A DNA stretch of 64,000 nt, from assembly GCA_004293935.1 (NCBI GenBank), contig RDZH01000013.1:1-64000 (forward strand), written 5' to 3'. Position 1 is the stretch's first letter. Each line of letters starts with the position of its first letter. The DNA comes from Alphaproteobacteria bacterium (lineage in GTDB: Bacteria; Pseudomonadota; Alphaproteobacteria; Rickettsiales; UBA998). The notes below the pieces were generated by a model. That model had not been told where the DNA came from and did no database searches. It saw only the letters and a program-made list of their open reading frames with translations. The translations under genes and the position numbers were made by a program. Below, one piece after another: positions 34,667-43,731 of this stretch.

Positions 34667-34832
34667 GGTTTTTATAAGGAATCATTAAAATTTGTCATTC
34701 ATGCTTTGGGCGGGAATCCAGCAACGCCAAGTATGTCATGGATACCAGCCTTCGCTGGTATGACAAAAAGTGAGAGTTATGTAGAGGTTTCTATAAATTA
34801 TAGAAAAATTATGTGCGCCCTATCAAACAAGG
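34667..34832. repeat. MITE-like insertion in the member 2/gpmI gap
   Basis: Compared with the paralogous DNA near member 1, this gap carries about 166 extra bases between CATGTCAAG (ending 34666) and GCTTTTGTTC. The insert includes a TTTGTCATTC arm, GGCGGGAATCCA, then TGGATACCAGCC...GGTATGACA and GTGAGAGTTATGTAGAGG, as in the 15283 element. CAAG occurs at both edges and may be a target duplication. The rest of the 378-base gap is promoter and leader sequence. Confidence 0.65.
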
Positions 34833-34833
34833 C

Positions 34834-34862
34834 TTTTGTTCTGATGAGCTTGGTGCTATAGT
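34834..34862 (+). promoter_or_regulatory. Likely gpmI promoter
   Basis: TATAGT at 34857-34862, preceded by GGTGC, is a good -10; TTTTGT lies 17 bases upstream as a weak -35. The same GTGCTATA pattern precedes rph, rppH and the 23341 lipoprotein gene. A decayed copy remains at about 33750-33776. Confidence 0.45.
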
Positions 34863-34919
34863 GTCAGGTGACTATCCCGAACAAAGATGATAAAAATTAT
34901 TTTGGATGAGGTGCAACTC

Positions 34920-36539
34920 ATGAATTCGACCCCCCCTACACATAATAATGCTGAACGTACACCACCTGTGTTGCTATGCATCCTTGATGGCTGGGGAGCG
35001 CGATCTGATGCCACGCATAATGCGATTGCTGCTGCTCATATACCAAACTGGGATCGTTTATGTGCGCAAGGTGCGTATGGAGAAATTCAAGCATCCGAAG
35101 AATATGTTGGTTTGCCTGCCAAACAGATGGGCAATTCCGAAGTGGGGCATATGAATATCGGGGCAGGGCGACCACCTAGCCAATTATTCCCTCGGATTAA
35201 TGAGGCAGTTGCCAATAATCATTTACGTGAAGCAGAGGCGTTGCAAGATTTTATAACACAGATGCGCGCTTCAGGCGGAGTATGCCACCTTATGGGGTTA
35301 TATTCTGACGGGGGGGTACATGCGCATCAAGAACATATTGATGCATTGGCACATATTCTTGCGCAGGAAGATATAGAAGTGGTGCTGCATGTGATTTTGG
35401 ATGGACGCGATACACCGCCACGTAGCGCGCATGAACATGGCTATCTTGATCGCGCCCTTGCGCTTGTGGCATCGCATCCGCATATTCACTTAGGAACGAT
35501 TGCAGGGCGTTATTTTACCATGGATCGTGATATGAAGTGGGATCGCGTGGCACGTGGGTATGGCGTGATGATGCATGGTGCAGCATCGGGGGTGTGTTTC
35601 CATGATGCACGCACAGCATTGATGCAGCACTATGCCAATGATGCGCGAGGCGATGAATTCTTCCCGCCTGCAAGCGCACATGATTATGCGGGCATGAAAC
35701 CAGAAGATGGCATCCTTATGTGCAATTTTCGCCCTGATCGTGCGCGTCAAATCATGATGGCATTTACGCTTCCTGCATGGGATATACCGTTTGCGCGCCC
35801 CCATTGCTATGGGCAACGCGTTTTAGGGATGGCGGATTATTGGGCAGAAGATTGCCCGTTGCAGATTCCTGCTATTATGCCAATGGAACGCTTAAGCCAT
35901 ACGCTTGGTGAGTTGGTCTCCCTTGCGGGCAAGCGACAATTACGCATTGCCGAGACGGAAAAATATAACCATGTCACCTATTTTATGAGCGGAGGTAATC
36001 CGTGCTTTGAAGGGGAAGATCGGATTTTAATCCCTTCTCCGAATGTGGCAACCTATGATCTGCAGCCTGAAATGTCTGCTTTTGAAGTTACGGACAAACT
36101 TGTGGAAGCCATTGCCTCACAGCATTATCAATTAATGATCGTGAATTATGCGAATCCTGATATGGTGGGGCATACGGGAGTGTTTGCTGCTGCTGTGCAA
36201 GCAGTTGAAGCCGTGGATGTCTGCCTTGGGCGCATTATGGAAGCGATGAAGCAGGTGGGTGGGGTGTTGTTGGTGACGGCTGATCATGGTAATGTTGAAA
36301 TGATGCAAGATTCGCAAGGCAATCCGCACACGCAACATACGATTTACCCCGTACCGTTTGTGGCGTTTGGTGCGGGAGCGGTGCAGATTCGCACAGAAGG
36401 TACATTAGCCGATATTGCGCCGACTATCCTTGAGCTTATGGGATTGCCCAAAGCATCTGAAATGACGGGCGTGAGCTTAATGCATCCAACAGGGGTGTAT
36501 GTGGCGGCGCATGATATGCGGTTGCATTATGCTATCTAA
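34920..36539 (+). CDS. gpmI: 2,3-bisphosphoglycerate-independent phosphoglycerate mutase
   Basis: GpmI interconverts 3- and 2-phosphoglycerate in glycolysis using two Mn ions and a phosphoserine. LCILDGWG supplies the first metal Asp, MGNSEVGHMNIGAGR the active Ser, ILDGRDTPPRSA and YFTMDRDMKWDR bind substrate, and NYANPDMVGHTG and LLVTADHGNVEMM hold the other ligands. GAGG precedes the ATG at 34920, giving 539 residues. The next gene overlaps its end by 11 bp, starting the conserved gpmI-envC-ctpA-deacetylase-rppH cluster. Confidence 0.97.
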   Translation: MNSTPPTHNNAERTPPVLLCILDGWGARSDATHNAIAAAHIPNWDRLCAQGAYGEIQASEEYVGLPAKQMGNSEVGHMNIGAGRPPSQLFPRINEAVANNHLREAEALQDFITQMRASGGVCHLMGLYSDGGVHAHQEHIDALAHILAQEDIEVVLHVILDGRDTPPRSAHEHGYLDRALALVASHPHIHLGTIAGRYFTMDRDMKWDRVARGYGVMMHGAASGVCFHDARTALMQHYANDARGDEFFPPASAHDYAGMKPEDGILMCNFRPDRARQIMMAFTLPAWDIPFARPHCYGQRVLGMADYWAEDCPLQIPAIMPMERLSHTLGELVSLAGKRQLRIAETEKYNHVTYFMSGGNPCFEGEDRILIPSPNVATYDLQPEMSAFEVTDKLVEAIASQHYQLMIVNYANPDMVGHTGVFAAAVQAVEAVDVCLGRIMEAMKQVGGVLLVTADHGNVEMMQDSQGNPHTQHTIYPVPFVAFGAGAVQIRTEGTLADIAPTILELMGLPKASEMTGVSLMHPTGVYVAAHDMRLHYAI

Positions 36540-37800
36540 GAACTTATCTTCTAAATTGTTGACCCTATCTGCTGTGGTTATGGCAGTTGCGCACCCGCTT
36601 TATGCGGAAACATCGCACAAAAATGAGCCTGCCTACAAGCTGGAAATGGTGCGCAAAAAGATGAAAGATGCGGAAGCGCAAAGGGATTTGACGCTGGTGA
36701 TGATTCGTCATAGTGCGAATGCCATGAAGGATCAGCGTACCCATATGCAGCAAAAGGTCGATGCGATTCATGCGTTAGAGCGCGAGGTTGAACGCTTAGA
36801 AGACGAACTGACGCAACGCGCCGATGAAGAAGCTGTGTTGCAACAAACCCTAACGGCGCAACGCCGTCATGCAGGGTATATGATCAGTGCGGCATGGAGT
36901 TTACATAATCGCCCACAGATTGCAGCCTTTATGCTGCCTGAAGATGCACGCCATCAAGCACTCACGTCACGGGCATTGCATATGACGACGGTTGGGCTTA
37001 AAAAACAAATGCGATCTTTGAACGCGGATATGGTGGCATTGGAAGAAGTGCGCGCTAAAATTACCGACAAAAAAGAAGAAACGCAAAAGAAAAAAGCCCT
37101 TTTAGATGAGGAGCGCGAACAGCTTTTTGCCGAAATTAAGGAGCAGCAACAGCATATGGATGTGCTGAGCCGTGAAAGCCAAGAGCAGGAACAACGCATC
37201 GTGAAATTGTCGCAAAAGGCAACGTCTTTAGAAGCCTTGATGCAGGGGCTAGAGCAAGAGCGTGAAGTGACGGAGCGTCAATTTGCGCATATTCACCCCC
37301 AAGAAAAGCCAGAATATAGCCTCAACACCCAACCTATTATGCGTAGCACCGTAGAGGCTACGCCACCAAGGCAAGGTATGTTGCGTGGTTCATTCGTGAA
37401 TGCGCGTGGATCGTTACGTCTGCCCGTACAAGGGAGAATTACGGGACGCTATGGGCAAGCGCGTGGTGGCAATGATCGTCTTAAAGGGATCGAAATGCGT
37501 GCCGTGCAGGGCGGTATGGTGAGCGCGCCTTTTGCGGGTGAAGTGCTGTATGTGGGGAAGTTTTTAGAATATGGCAATATGGTGATTATCCGTCATAGCA
37601 AAGAGTATCATACCCTTCTTGCTGGATTACAACGCATAAATGTCACACGTGGGCAGAAATTGCTGGATGGAACGCCCGTTGGTGTGATGGGGCATGATAC
37701 AACGTCACAAACTCTGTATCTTGAATTGCGACATCAATCGAAGGTCGTTGATCCTATGCCGTGGTTTGCTACCTCACCTTCATCTGTCGCACAATATTAA
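36529..37800 (+). CDS. envC: EnvC-like murein hydrolase activator
   Basis: EnvC-type proteins activate periplasmic amidases that split septal peptidoglycan. A signal peptide (about residues 1-26, cut near YAE) is followed by a long coiled coil rich in Glu, Gln and Lys (to about 270) and a C-terminal LytM/M23 domain beginning LRLPVQGRITGRYGQ. The usual zinc ligands are missing: HxGxD is replaced by LKGIEMR and the final HxH by LYLELR. It is therefore an activator rather than an active peptidase. The ATG at 36529 lies inside gpmI and has a weak ribosome site. Confidence 0.88.
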   Translation: MLSKNLSSKLLTLSAVVMAVAHPLYAETSHKNEPAYKLEMVRKKMKDAEAQRDLTLVMIRHSANAMKDQRTHMQQKVDAIHALEREVERLEDELTQRADEEAVLQQTLTAQRRHAGYMISAAWSLHNRPQIAAFMLPEDARHQALTSRALHMTTVGLKKQMRSLNADMVALEEVRAKITDKKEETQKKKALLDEEREQLFAEIKEQQQHMDVLSRESQEQEQRIVKLSQKATSLEALMQGLEQEREVTERQFAHIHPQEKPEYSLNTQPIMRSTVEATPPRQGMLRGSFVNARGSLRLPVQGRITGRYGQARGGNDRLKGIEMRAVQGGMVSAPFAGEVLYVGKFLEYGNMVIIRHSKEYHTLLAGLQRINVTRGQKLLDGTPVGVMGHDTTSQTLYLELRHQSKVVDPMPWFATSPSSVAQY

Positions 37801-37812
37801 CCTCGCTCATCT

Positions 37813-39231
37813 ATGATAATTATGCAAAAAAAATCTGTTGCTTCTGCTTGTTCTGTTTTTTCTCGTCGCGCTGCATGGCGTTCCATGATGGTTGCCACTT
37901 CCATGATGGTGTTGTGGTGTGCGCCTTCCTATGCGACATCTGCATCGAAAAATGAGGAAAAAACGCAATCCACTTATGAATTGCTCAATCTTTTTGGTGA
38001 CGTGTTTGAACGTGTGCGCCGTGATTATGTGGAGGAGATCAGCGAAGAAAAGTTGATTGAGGCAGCACTGAACGGGATGTTGACCTCACTTGATCCGCAT
38101 TCAGGCTATCTGAATAAGGATCATTTCAAAGAAATGAAGGTGCAAACTAAGGGTGAATTTGGCGGGCTTGGTATTGAAGTCAGCATGGAAAATGGCTTAG
38201 TGAAGGTTGTATCCCCCATCGATGATACACCGGCTGCAAAAGCGGGTGTGCAAGCTGGGGATTATATTAGCCAGATTGATGGTGAAGCGGTGATGGGCTT
38301 GAACCTCTCTGAAGCTGTGGAGAAAATGCGCGGACCTGTGGGGACGAACATTAAAATTACGATTCTGCGCGAAGGTGAGAAAGAGCCGTTGGATATTATC
38401 ATTAAGCGTGATTTGATAAAGATTCAGTCGGTGCGCTCGCATTTGGAAGGGGATGTAGGCTATGTCCGCATTACCTCATTCTCAGAAAAAACAACACCTA
38501 CGATGATTGAGTCGATTGCGAAACTCAAAAAAGAGCTTCCGAATATGGCAGGTTTGGTGCTGGATTTGCGCAATAATCCCGGAGGTTTATTGGATCAAGC
38601 AATTACCGTATCGGATGCCTTCCTTGAACGGGGAGAGATTGTATCGACGCGTGAACGTAACCCCAATGATACGCAGCGTTTCTCAGCCACCCCGGGAGAT
38701 GTGTTGGATAATTTACCGATTGTGGTGTTGATCAATCAAGGGTCGGCTTCAGCTTCAGAAATTGTTGCAGGGGCGTTGAAGGATCATCGTCGTGCGGTGA
38801 TTATGGGAACAAAATCATTCGGGAAAGGATCAGTGCAGACGGTGATTCCTTTGGAAGATCATGGCGCGATGCGTTTGACGACTTCGCTTTATTATACGCC
38901 GTCAGGTATATCGATTCAAGCGAAGGGGATTGAACCAGATATTATCGTGAAACCTGCAAAAGTTGAGGAAATCACGCAAGAAGGGTTGCGTTCAGAAGCA
39001 GAATTGCGCGGACGTTTGCAAAATGGTAATGATCGCGATGCGAAGAAACTTGGGAAATCTTTGCCTGAAATGGTGCAGAAATTCACTAAATCTAAAGAAG
39101 AAATGTCGGATAAAACAAAGGATGATTATCAGTTGAGCCGTGCAGTGGATCTGATTCGTGGGTTGCATCTTTATCAGTCGCATGTCGTGCCTCCTGCAAC
39201 GGTTAATACTGGGACATCCAAAAAGAACTAA
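37813..39231 (+). CDS. ctpA: C-terminal processing peptidase, S41 family (CtpA-like)
   Basis: S41 peptidases are periplasmic Ser-Lys proteases that trim or degrade envelope proteins. A signal peptide ends near YATSAS, the N-terminal helical part follows, then a PDZ domain (GGLGIEVSMENGLVKVVSPIDDTPAAKAGVQAGD, about 115-150) and the catalytic domain. This has YVRITSFSE, LVLDLRNNPGG, the nucleophile Ser in GSASASEIVAGAL (about 311-315) and the Lys in FGKGSVQ (about 338). The 472-residue length is standard. It starts 12 bp after envC; in other alphaproteobacteria this pair is also linked. Confidence 0.96.
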   Translation: MIIMQKKSVASACSVFSRRAAWRSMMVATSMMVLWCAPSYATSASKNEEKTQSTYELLNLFGDVFERVRRDYVEEISEEKLIEAALNGMLTSLDPHSGYLNKDHFKEMKVQTKGEFGGLGIEVSMENGLVKVVSPIDDTPAAKAGVQAGDYISQIDGEAVMGLNLSEAVEKMRGPVGTNIKITILREGEKEPLDIIIKRDLIKIQSVRSHLEGDVGYVRITSFSEKTTPTMIESIAKLKKELPNMAGLVLDLRNNPGGLLDQAITVSDAFLERGEIVSTRERNPNDTQRFSATPGDVLDNLPIVVLINQGSASASEIVAGALKDHRRAVIMGTKSFGKGSVQTVIPLEDHGAMRLTTSLYYTPSGISIQAKGIEPDIIVKPAKVEEITQEGLRSEAELRGRLQNGNDRDAKKLGKSLPEMVQKFTKSKEEMSDKTKDDYQLSRAVDLIRGLHLYQSHVVPPATVNTGTSKKN

Positions 39232-39282
39232 GAATCTGTGTTTGCAGATTCTAGGGGAACGATCCCGCAGGAGATAAGAGCT

Positions 39283-40425
39283 ATGAACAGTATACATCCA
39301 ACATCGTTACAATCGACAAAGAACTTATGGGCTGGATTAGCACTTTCCCTTTCGGTCTCTGTTGGCTTGGGGGCAATGGTTGTGATGAGTGATATGCGTA
39401 TGTCACGTGAGGCCTATGAGGGGGGACGCTTCATTAAAATCAATGTCGCAACGGGTGATATTCACGGCATGATTGTCAAAATGGAGAAAAAGCCTGAGCC
39501 TAAGTCACCTCCCTTGGTCTATCAAAAACCAAAAGCTGTAGTCGCGCCAGAGAAAGAGGCTGCGCAGCCTTTTGCGCAAGCACCTGTGCAAAGTACCATG
39601 CCTGAGAAAGAACTCTATCCCGTGGATGAATTTCGACGCAAAACGCCTTTTGCGCTTGAACTATTGCCGAATTCGGATTTAGTAGAGCGTACCGCTGAGG
39701 GCTATGTCTTGCCTAAAGCGCATCCAGACGGTACAGCGGTCGCTTATCGTTATTATGGCAAAAAAATGCCTGTGGCAAAGAAAGCCAAGAAAATTTCGAT
39801 TGTGATTGTGAATCTTGGGTTTGATCCTGAAGTCACGAAGCGTGCGTTGACGATGGATGAACGCTTTACACTTGCCGTTTCACCCTATGCAGCGCACCGC
39901 TCGCAACTGATTCAAGCAATGCGTGCGGCAGGGTTTGAAGCGTGGATGATGATCCCTATGCAACATGAAGATTACCCTATCCATGATTATGGTCCGCTTA
40001 CGTTACTGAAAGAAGAATCGTTGGAAAAGAATCGCTCCTTAGTGCATAAAATCATTGATAAAAGTGAAGGCATTGTGGGTCTGATCGCATCCCCTGATGA
40101 ACGCTTTAGTCATAGTGAACATATGGATGTGCTTTATCAAGGGTTGGCAGGACGAGGCTTGTTGCTTGCGCTCTATGATAAGCATTTTGTGCCTGAGAAC
40201 AGTGCAGAGCAGTTGCTGCATGTGCGTCCGCATATTCATGGGGGGGTGATGCCACTGCATGTGGATGATTTGCTGCGTCAGTTGGAAGCGTATGCGCAAG
40301 CAGGGGATGCGATTGTGACGATCGCCGCTATGCCCAACATCATGAATGCGTTGGATGAATGGGCAAAGAAACTTGCTGATAAAAATATCGCGTTAGTACC
40401 GCTTTCGATGCAGATGCCTGAATAA
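39283..40425 (+). CDS. Divergent polysaccharide deacetylase family protein
   Basis: The 380 residues contain one N-terminal membrane anchor (LWAGLALSLSVSVGLGAMVVM), a Pro/Lys/Glu-rich linker to about residue 130 and a C-terminal divergent polysaccharide deacetylase domain. Landmarks are KKISIVIVNLGFDPEVTKRALTM, FTLAVSPYAAHRSQLIQAMRAAGFEAWMMIPMQ and IVGLIASPDERF. These proteins face the periplasm and accompany envC and ctpA; the substrate is unproven. AGGAGA precedes the ATG at 39283, 51 bases after ctpA. Confidence 0.9.
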   Translation: MNSIHPTSLQSTKNLWAGLALSLSVSVGLGAMVVMSDMRMSREAYEGGRFIKINVATGDIHGMIVKMEKKPEPKSPPLVYQKPKAVVAPEKEAAQPFAQAPVQSTMPEKELYPVDEFRRKTPFALELLPNSDLVERTAEGYVLPKAHPDGTAVAYRYYGKKMPVAKKAKKISIVIVNLGFDPEVTKRALTMDERFTLAVSPYAAHRSQLIQAMRAAGFEAWMMIPMQHEDYPIHDYGPLTLLKEESLEKNRSLVHKIIDKSEGIVGLIASPDERFSHSEHMDVLYQGLAGRGLLLALYDKHFVPENSAEQLLHVRPHIHGGVMPLHVDDLLRQLEAYAQAGDAIVTIAAMPNIMNALDEWAKKLADKNIALVPLSMQMPE

Positions 40426-40499
40426 AAAACATCATTTTTTGTGTGCATTTTGGCATAGATCATGCTATATTGCAATGCAGCAAATAAATGAGGTGTGCT

Positions 40500-41063
40500 A
40501 TGGGTGTAGAATTAGGAACGCGGCTTAAACATCGTTATCGCCGTTGTGTCGGTGCTATGATCATGGATGAAGAAGGGCGTATTTTGGTGGGTCGTCGTGT
40601 GAATACGCTCCCTGATGATGCGCATAGCTGGCAAATGCCCCAAGGCGGGATTGATGGCAATGAAACCCCACAGGATGCTTTGCTGCGTGAATTGCGTGAG
40701 GAAGTGGGGACGGATGATGTCACGGTGATAGCCTATATTGATCCATGGCTTTATTATGATTTACCTGATGCGCTGATTCCGCATTTTTGGGGTGGGCGGT
40801 TTTTTGGGCAACAACAAAAATGGTTTTTGGTGCAACTCAATAACGGTGCGCACTCTATCAATATTCATACGGCAGAGCCTGAATTTCACGCGATTGAATG
40901 GATTGAAGTAGGGCAGGTGCTGGAGCATGTCGTGCCGTTTAAGTATGAGGTGTATCAAGCGGTGCTGGGGGCGTTCCTGCCTTATGTGCAGCAGGTCAAA
41001 GAAAAGGGGCATGGGCATGAATCTTTGCCGATTATCATTGAAAGGCTTGCTTCTGTTGCATAA
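40500..41063 (+). CDS. rppH: RNA pyrophosphohydrolase RppH
   Basis: RppH removes pyrophosphate from 5'-triphosphate RNA and so triggers mRNA decay. The Nudix box GGIDGNETPQDALLRELREEVG is intact (about residues 45-66), with YRRCVGAMIMDEEGRILVGRR before it and WHAIEWIEV-like FHAIEWIEVGQVLEHVVPFK after. The 187 residues start at the ATG at 40500 with GAGGTG just upstream. A TATATT box at 40466 suggests its own promoter in addition to read-through from the deacetylase gene. Confidence 0.95.
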   Translation: MGVELGTRLKHRYRRCVGAMIMDEEGRILVGRRVNTLPDDAHSWQMPQGGIDGNETPQDALLRELREEVGTDDVTVIAYIDPWLYYDLPDALIPHFWGGRFFGQQQKWFLVQLNNGAHSINIHTAEPEFHAIEWIEVGQVLEHVVPFKYEVYQAVLGAFLPYVQQVKEKGHGHESLPIIIERLASVA

Positions 41064-41068
41064 ACCAA

Positions 41069-41103
41069 AAAATACCCGTTTTCGGTGGAAAACGGGTATT
41101 TTT
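41069..41103 (+). terminator. Intrinsic terminator after rppH
   Basis: AAATACCCGTTTTC pairs with GAAAACGGGTATTT around a GGTG loop and is followed by T residues. The stem is perfect and nearly symmetric, so it could also stop the opposing gene at 41119. Confidence 0.9.
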
Positions 41104-41118
41104 AGATTTGTGGCTGTG

Positions 41119-41559
41119 TTATGCCAAATCCGTATAAGAATACGGGGCTGGATAAACACATTCCAAGCTATTCAAACGCTTAAGGTCTTGGAAAGAAGAG
41201 TGTTTGTTACAGGAAACTTCAAAAGAGAGATCCTTCTTCAACAAAAATGTGTAATGGATTCTTGCGCAACCTCTAAGCCCTCCTGCGCTTAATACATCGC
41301 CATCTTCTTCGAGGTTCTGTAATAGCCATAAGACTGGAGATTTTCCAGCATAAAGAGCATAAGGATGTCTCTTGTTGGGATTCAGATATTGATAATATCC
41401 AGAAACCTCAAGAGCAAAAGAAGTGCCTTGAACAAATTGGAACTTTTGCGTCATTACAAAATGACCGTCACCTTCATCACATCCAAGAAATTCTTTCAAG
41501 AATCTTTGCATATGCGAACGTAATGCTTGAACAATTTGCGCATTGGTGTACGTAGCCAT
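41119..41559 (-). CDS. Unknown 146-residue protein
   Basis: I do not recognise this protein. The ATG at 41559 is the first true ATG; a TTG two codons earlier is unlikely. It is soluble, with aromatic-rich strands (FQFVQGTSFALEVSGYYQYLNP and CARIHYTFLLKKDLSFEVSC) that suggest a mostly beta fold. It has five Cys. It stands alone, convergent with rppH, behind an AT-rich 230-base gap that also holds the rph promoter. Confidence 0.75.
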   Translation of the reverse strand: MATYTNAQIVQALRSHMQRFLKEFLGCDEGDGHFVMTQKFQFVQGTSFALEVSGYYQYLNPNKRHPYALYAGKSPVLWLLQNLEEDGDVLSAGGLRGCARIHYTFLLKKDLSFEVSCNKHSSFQDLKRLNSLECVYPAPYSYTDLA

Positions 41560-41736
41560 AATCAAATGGATGCCTTATTTAGGACTTAAGAAGAAGGGTT
41601 GGCTTTAGTTAATAAAGCAAAAAAAAATACAATATAACTATACGAATTTTTTGACTTTTGTGCAATAAAAAAATAATATAGCACGAACTCACGATAGGAA
41701 TGATAGCGCCACCCAACTTTGCGACACATCTTTGAT

Positions 41737-41765
41737 TTGCAGTTGCGCAGTTAACGTGCTATAGT
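41737..41765 (+). promoter_or_regulatory. rph promoter
   Basis: TTGCAG (41737-41742) and TATAGT (41760-41765) are separated by 17 bases, with GTGC before the -10, about 27 bases before the rph start. Confidence 0.6.
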
Positions 41766-41791
41766 GCATCTTTTTTAGTGGCTGATATTTT

Positions 41792-42514
41792 ATGACTCTT
41801 ATCCGTAGTTTTCAACGTGATCAATTTGCGTTGCGTCCTTTTACCCTTACTGCCAATGCCAATCGCTATGCGGAAGGTTCGTGCCTTGTCGAATGTGGGC
41901 ATACAAAAGTGATGTGTACGGCATCCATTGAGCCACGTGTTCCACCTTTTTTGAAAGGCACGGGGCAGGGGTGGATTACGGCAGAATATGGCATGTTGCC
42001 GCGTTCCACCACCACACGCAACCAACGCGAAGCATCGAAAGGTCGTCAATCGGGGCGCACCCAAGAGATACAACGCCTGATTGGGCGATCATTGCGTGCT
42101 AGTTGTGATATGAAATTGCTCGGAGATCATACCATTACCATCGATTGTGATGTGCTGGAAGCTGATGGCGGTACGCGCACGGCATCGATCACGGGGGGCT
42201 ATATCGCGCTTGCATTGGCGTGTGAAGCGTTAGTGCGTGGCAAAGCTATTCGTAAAACGCCGATTATCCGTCCTGTTGCTGCCATTTCTTGTGGCATTGT
42301 CGATGGTATGGCGTTGTTGGATTTGGACTATGCCGAAGATTCACGCGCCGATGTGGATGCTAATTTTGTCTTAACTGATGGCGGGGGAGTGATTGAAGTG
42401 CAAGGCACAGCCGAAGGCAATCCATTCACATTGGAACAGTTTCAGACAATGATGCAGCTTGCAATGCTTGGTACGAGTGAGCTACTTGACAAACAGCGTC
42501 GCGTACTTACATAA
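41792..42514 (+). CDS. rph: Ribonuclease PH
   Basis: RNase PH trims tRNA 3' ends by phosphorolysis. The 240 residues include [86 protein letters not shown] and [22 protein letters not shown], which together are diagnostic. It is followed 6 bp later by rdgB, a pairing common in proteobacteria. Confidence 0.97.
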   Translation: MTLIRSFQRDQFALRPFTLTANANRYAEGSCLVECGHTKVMCTASIEPRVPPFLKGTGQGWITAEYGMLPRSTTTRNQREASKGRQSGRTQEIQRLIGRSLRASCDMKLLGDHTITIDCDVLEADGGTRTASITGGYIALALACEALVRGKAIRKTPIIRPVAAISCGIVDGMALLDLDYAEDSRADVDANFVLTDGGGVIEVQGTAEGNPFTLEQFQTMMQLAMLGTSELLDKQRRVLT

Positions 42515-42520
42515 TAGTGC

Positions 42521-43159
42521 ATGAGCAAAAATTCTTCCCTACCTCCGTTTCATGCAGGCGATACCCTTGTCATTGCAACCCATAATCAAGGAAAAATGAA
42601 GGAGATTGCTGCCCTAATGAAGCAGCATCATCTTGTGGTACGTAGTGCCTATGAGGCGGGAATCCCCGAGCCTGAAGAGACGGGGCTAACATTTGAAGAA
42701 AACGCACTGCTAAAAGCGCAACATGCTGCCACTCTTTGCCATGATTATACGGTGCTTGCCGATGATTCGGGGCTGGAAGTTGATGCGTTGGATGGCGCAC
42801 CGGGGATTTATTCCGCACGTTGGGCAGGAGTAAATAAAGATTTTAGCTATGCGATGCAGCGCGTGCATGATGCGTTGCGTGAGCGGGGCTTAGGAGTAGA
42901 AGGGCAACGCGCCCGTTTTATCTGTGTGCTAGCATTGGCGCGATTGGGCTATGCACCGCGCACTTTTCGTGGCGTGTGGGAGGGGACGTTAACTTTTCCG
43001 CCACGTGGGGAGCATGGTTTTGGGTATGATCCGATATTTGTGCCACATGGCGAGATGCGCACCTGTGCAGAAATGACCCATGATGAAAAGCATCGTATGA
43101 GTCACCGCACGCAGGCATTTTCTCAACTTATGCAATTTATTGCTCAGGAGTGTTCATGA
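42521..43159 (+). CDS. rdgB: dITP/XTP pyrophosphatase (RdgB/HAM1)
   Basis: RdgB hydrolyses non-canonical purine triphosphates such as dITP and XTP to keep them out of DNA. The start LVIATHNQGKMKEIAALM, the EENALLKAQHAA helix, LADDSGLEVDALDGAPGIYSARWAG and HGFGYDPIFVPHGEMRTCAEM are all family signatures. The 212-residue length is normal. The next gene starts inside its stop codon (ATGA). Confidence 0.96.
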   Translation: MSKNSSLPPFHAGDTLVIATHNQGKMKEIAALMKQHHLVVRSAYEAGIPEPEETGLTFEENALLKAQHAATLCHDYTVLADDSGLEVDALDGAPGIYSARWAGVNKDFSYAMQRVHDALRERGLGVEGQRARFICVLALARLGYAPRTFRGVWEGTLTFPPRGEHGFGYDPIFVPHGEMRTCAEMTHDEKHRMSHRTQAFSQLMQFIAQECS

Positions 43160-43731
43160 TTTCATTATATGCATGTGCTGCCTCGCATCGCGCTGAATCG
43201 ATCAATCGTGCCTTGTTGGATTATGCTTTGGGGAAACTCCGCCCTCATGCGCCCACATGGCAGACAACCACCTTAGATTATGCTGATTTTATCCTGCCGC
43301 CTTATGATGATGCGAAGCGCATTGCGGAGGGCATCTCGCCCGAAGTGCAGCAGGCGCATGATCGCTATGCACAGGCGCAGGCATGGATGTTTGCCGTGCC
43401 AGAATATAATAGCTCCTGCCCGGGAGCGTTCAAAAATACGATTGATTGGTTGTCAGTGTTTCAACCTAATGTGCTGTCGGGCAAGCCTGTGATTTTGTTA
43501 TGTGCGACACCTTCTGAACGCGGAGGCGTGATCGGCTTGATGCATACACGTCAGATTCTTGAATCTGTTGGCATGATGGTGTATCCGACGATGATCTCGG
43601 TAGGTAAAGCGCATGAGGTCTTTCGCCGTGAAGGTGCATGGACTAAACCCGCGAAGCAAACATTGGTGGATGATGCTATTAAGCAATTCTGCACATGGGG
43701 GGCATTGCTTCATCATGGTTTGTCGGGATGA
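43156..43731 (+). CDS. NADPH-dependent FMN reductase family protein
   Basis: The 191 residues fit the flavodoxin-like NADPH-dependent FMN reductase family. Supporting parts are an N-terminal ISLYACAASHRAESINRALLDYAL (phosphate-binding turn somewhat degenerate), WMFAVPEYNSSCPGAFKNTIDWLSVF (FMN-binding PEYN motif near residue 76) and PVILLCATPSERGGVIGLMHTRQIL. It starts at 43156 with CAGGAG upstream and overlaps rdgB by 4 bp and the next gene by 4 bp, so three genes are translationally linked. Confidence 0.88.
   Translation: MISLYACAASHRAESINRALLDYALGKLRPHAPTWQTTTLDYADFILPPYDDAKRIAEGISPEVQQAHDRYAQAQAWMFAVPEYNSSCPGAFKNTIDWLSVFQPNVLSGKPVILLCATPSERGGVIGLMHTRQILESVGMMVYPTMISVGKAHEVFRREGAWTKPAKQTLVDDAIKQFCTWGALLHHGLSG

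Noticed and set aside
36529-37800. Active M23 endopeptidase
   Set aside because: The zinc-binding HxxxD and HxH residues are replaced, so I call it an amidase activator of the EnvC type.
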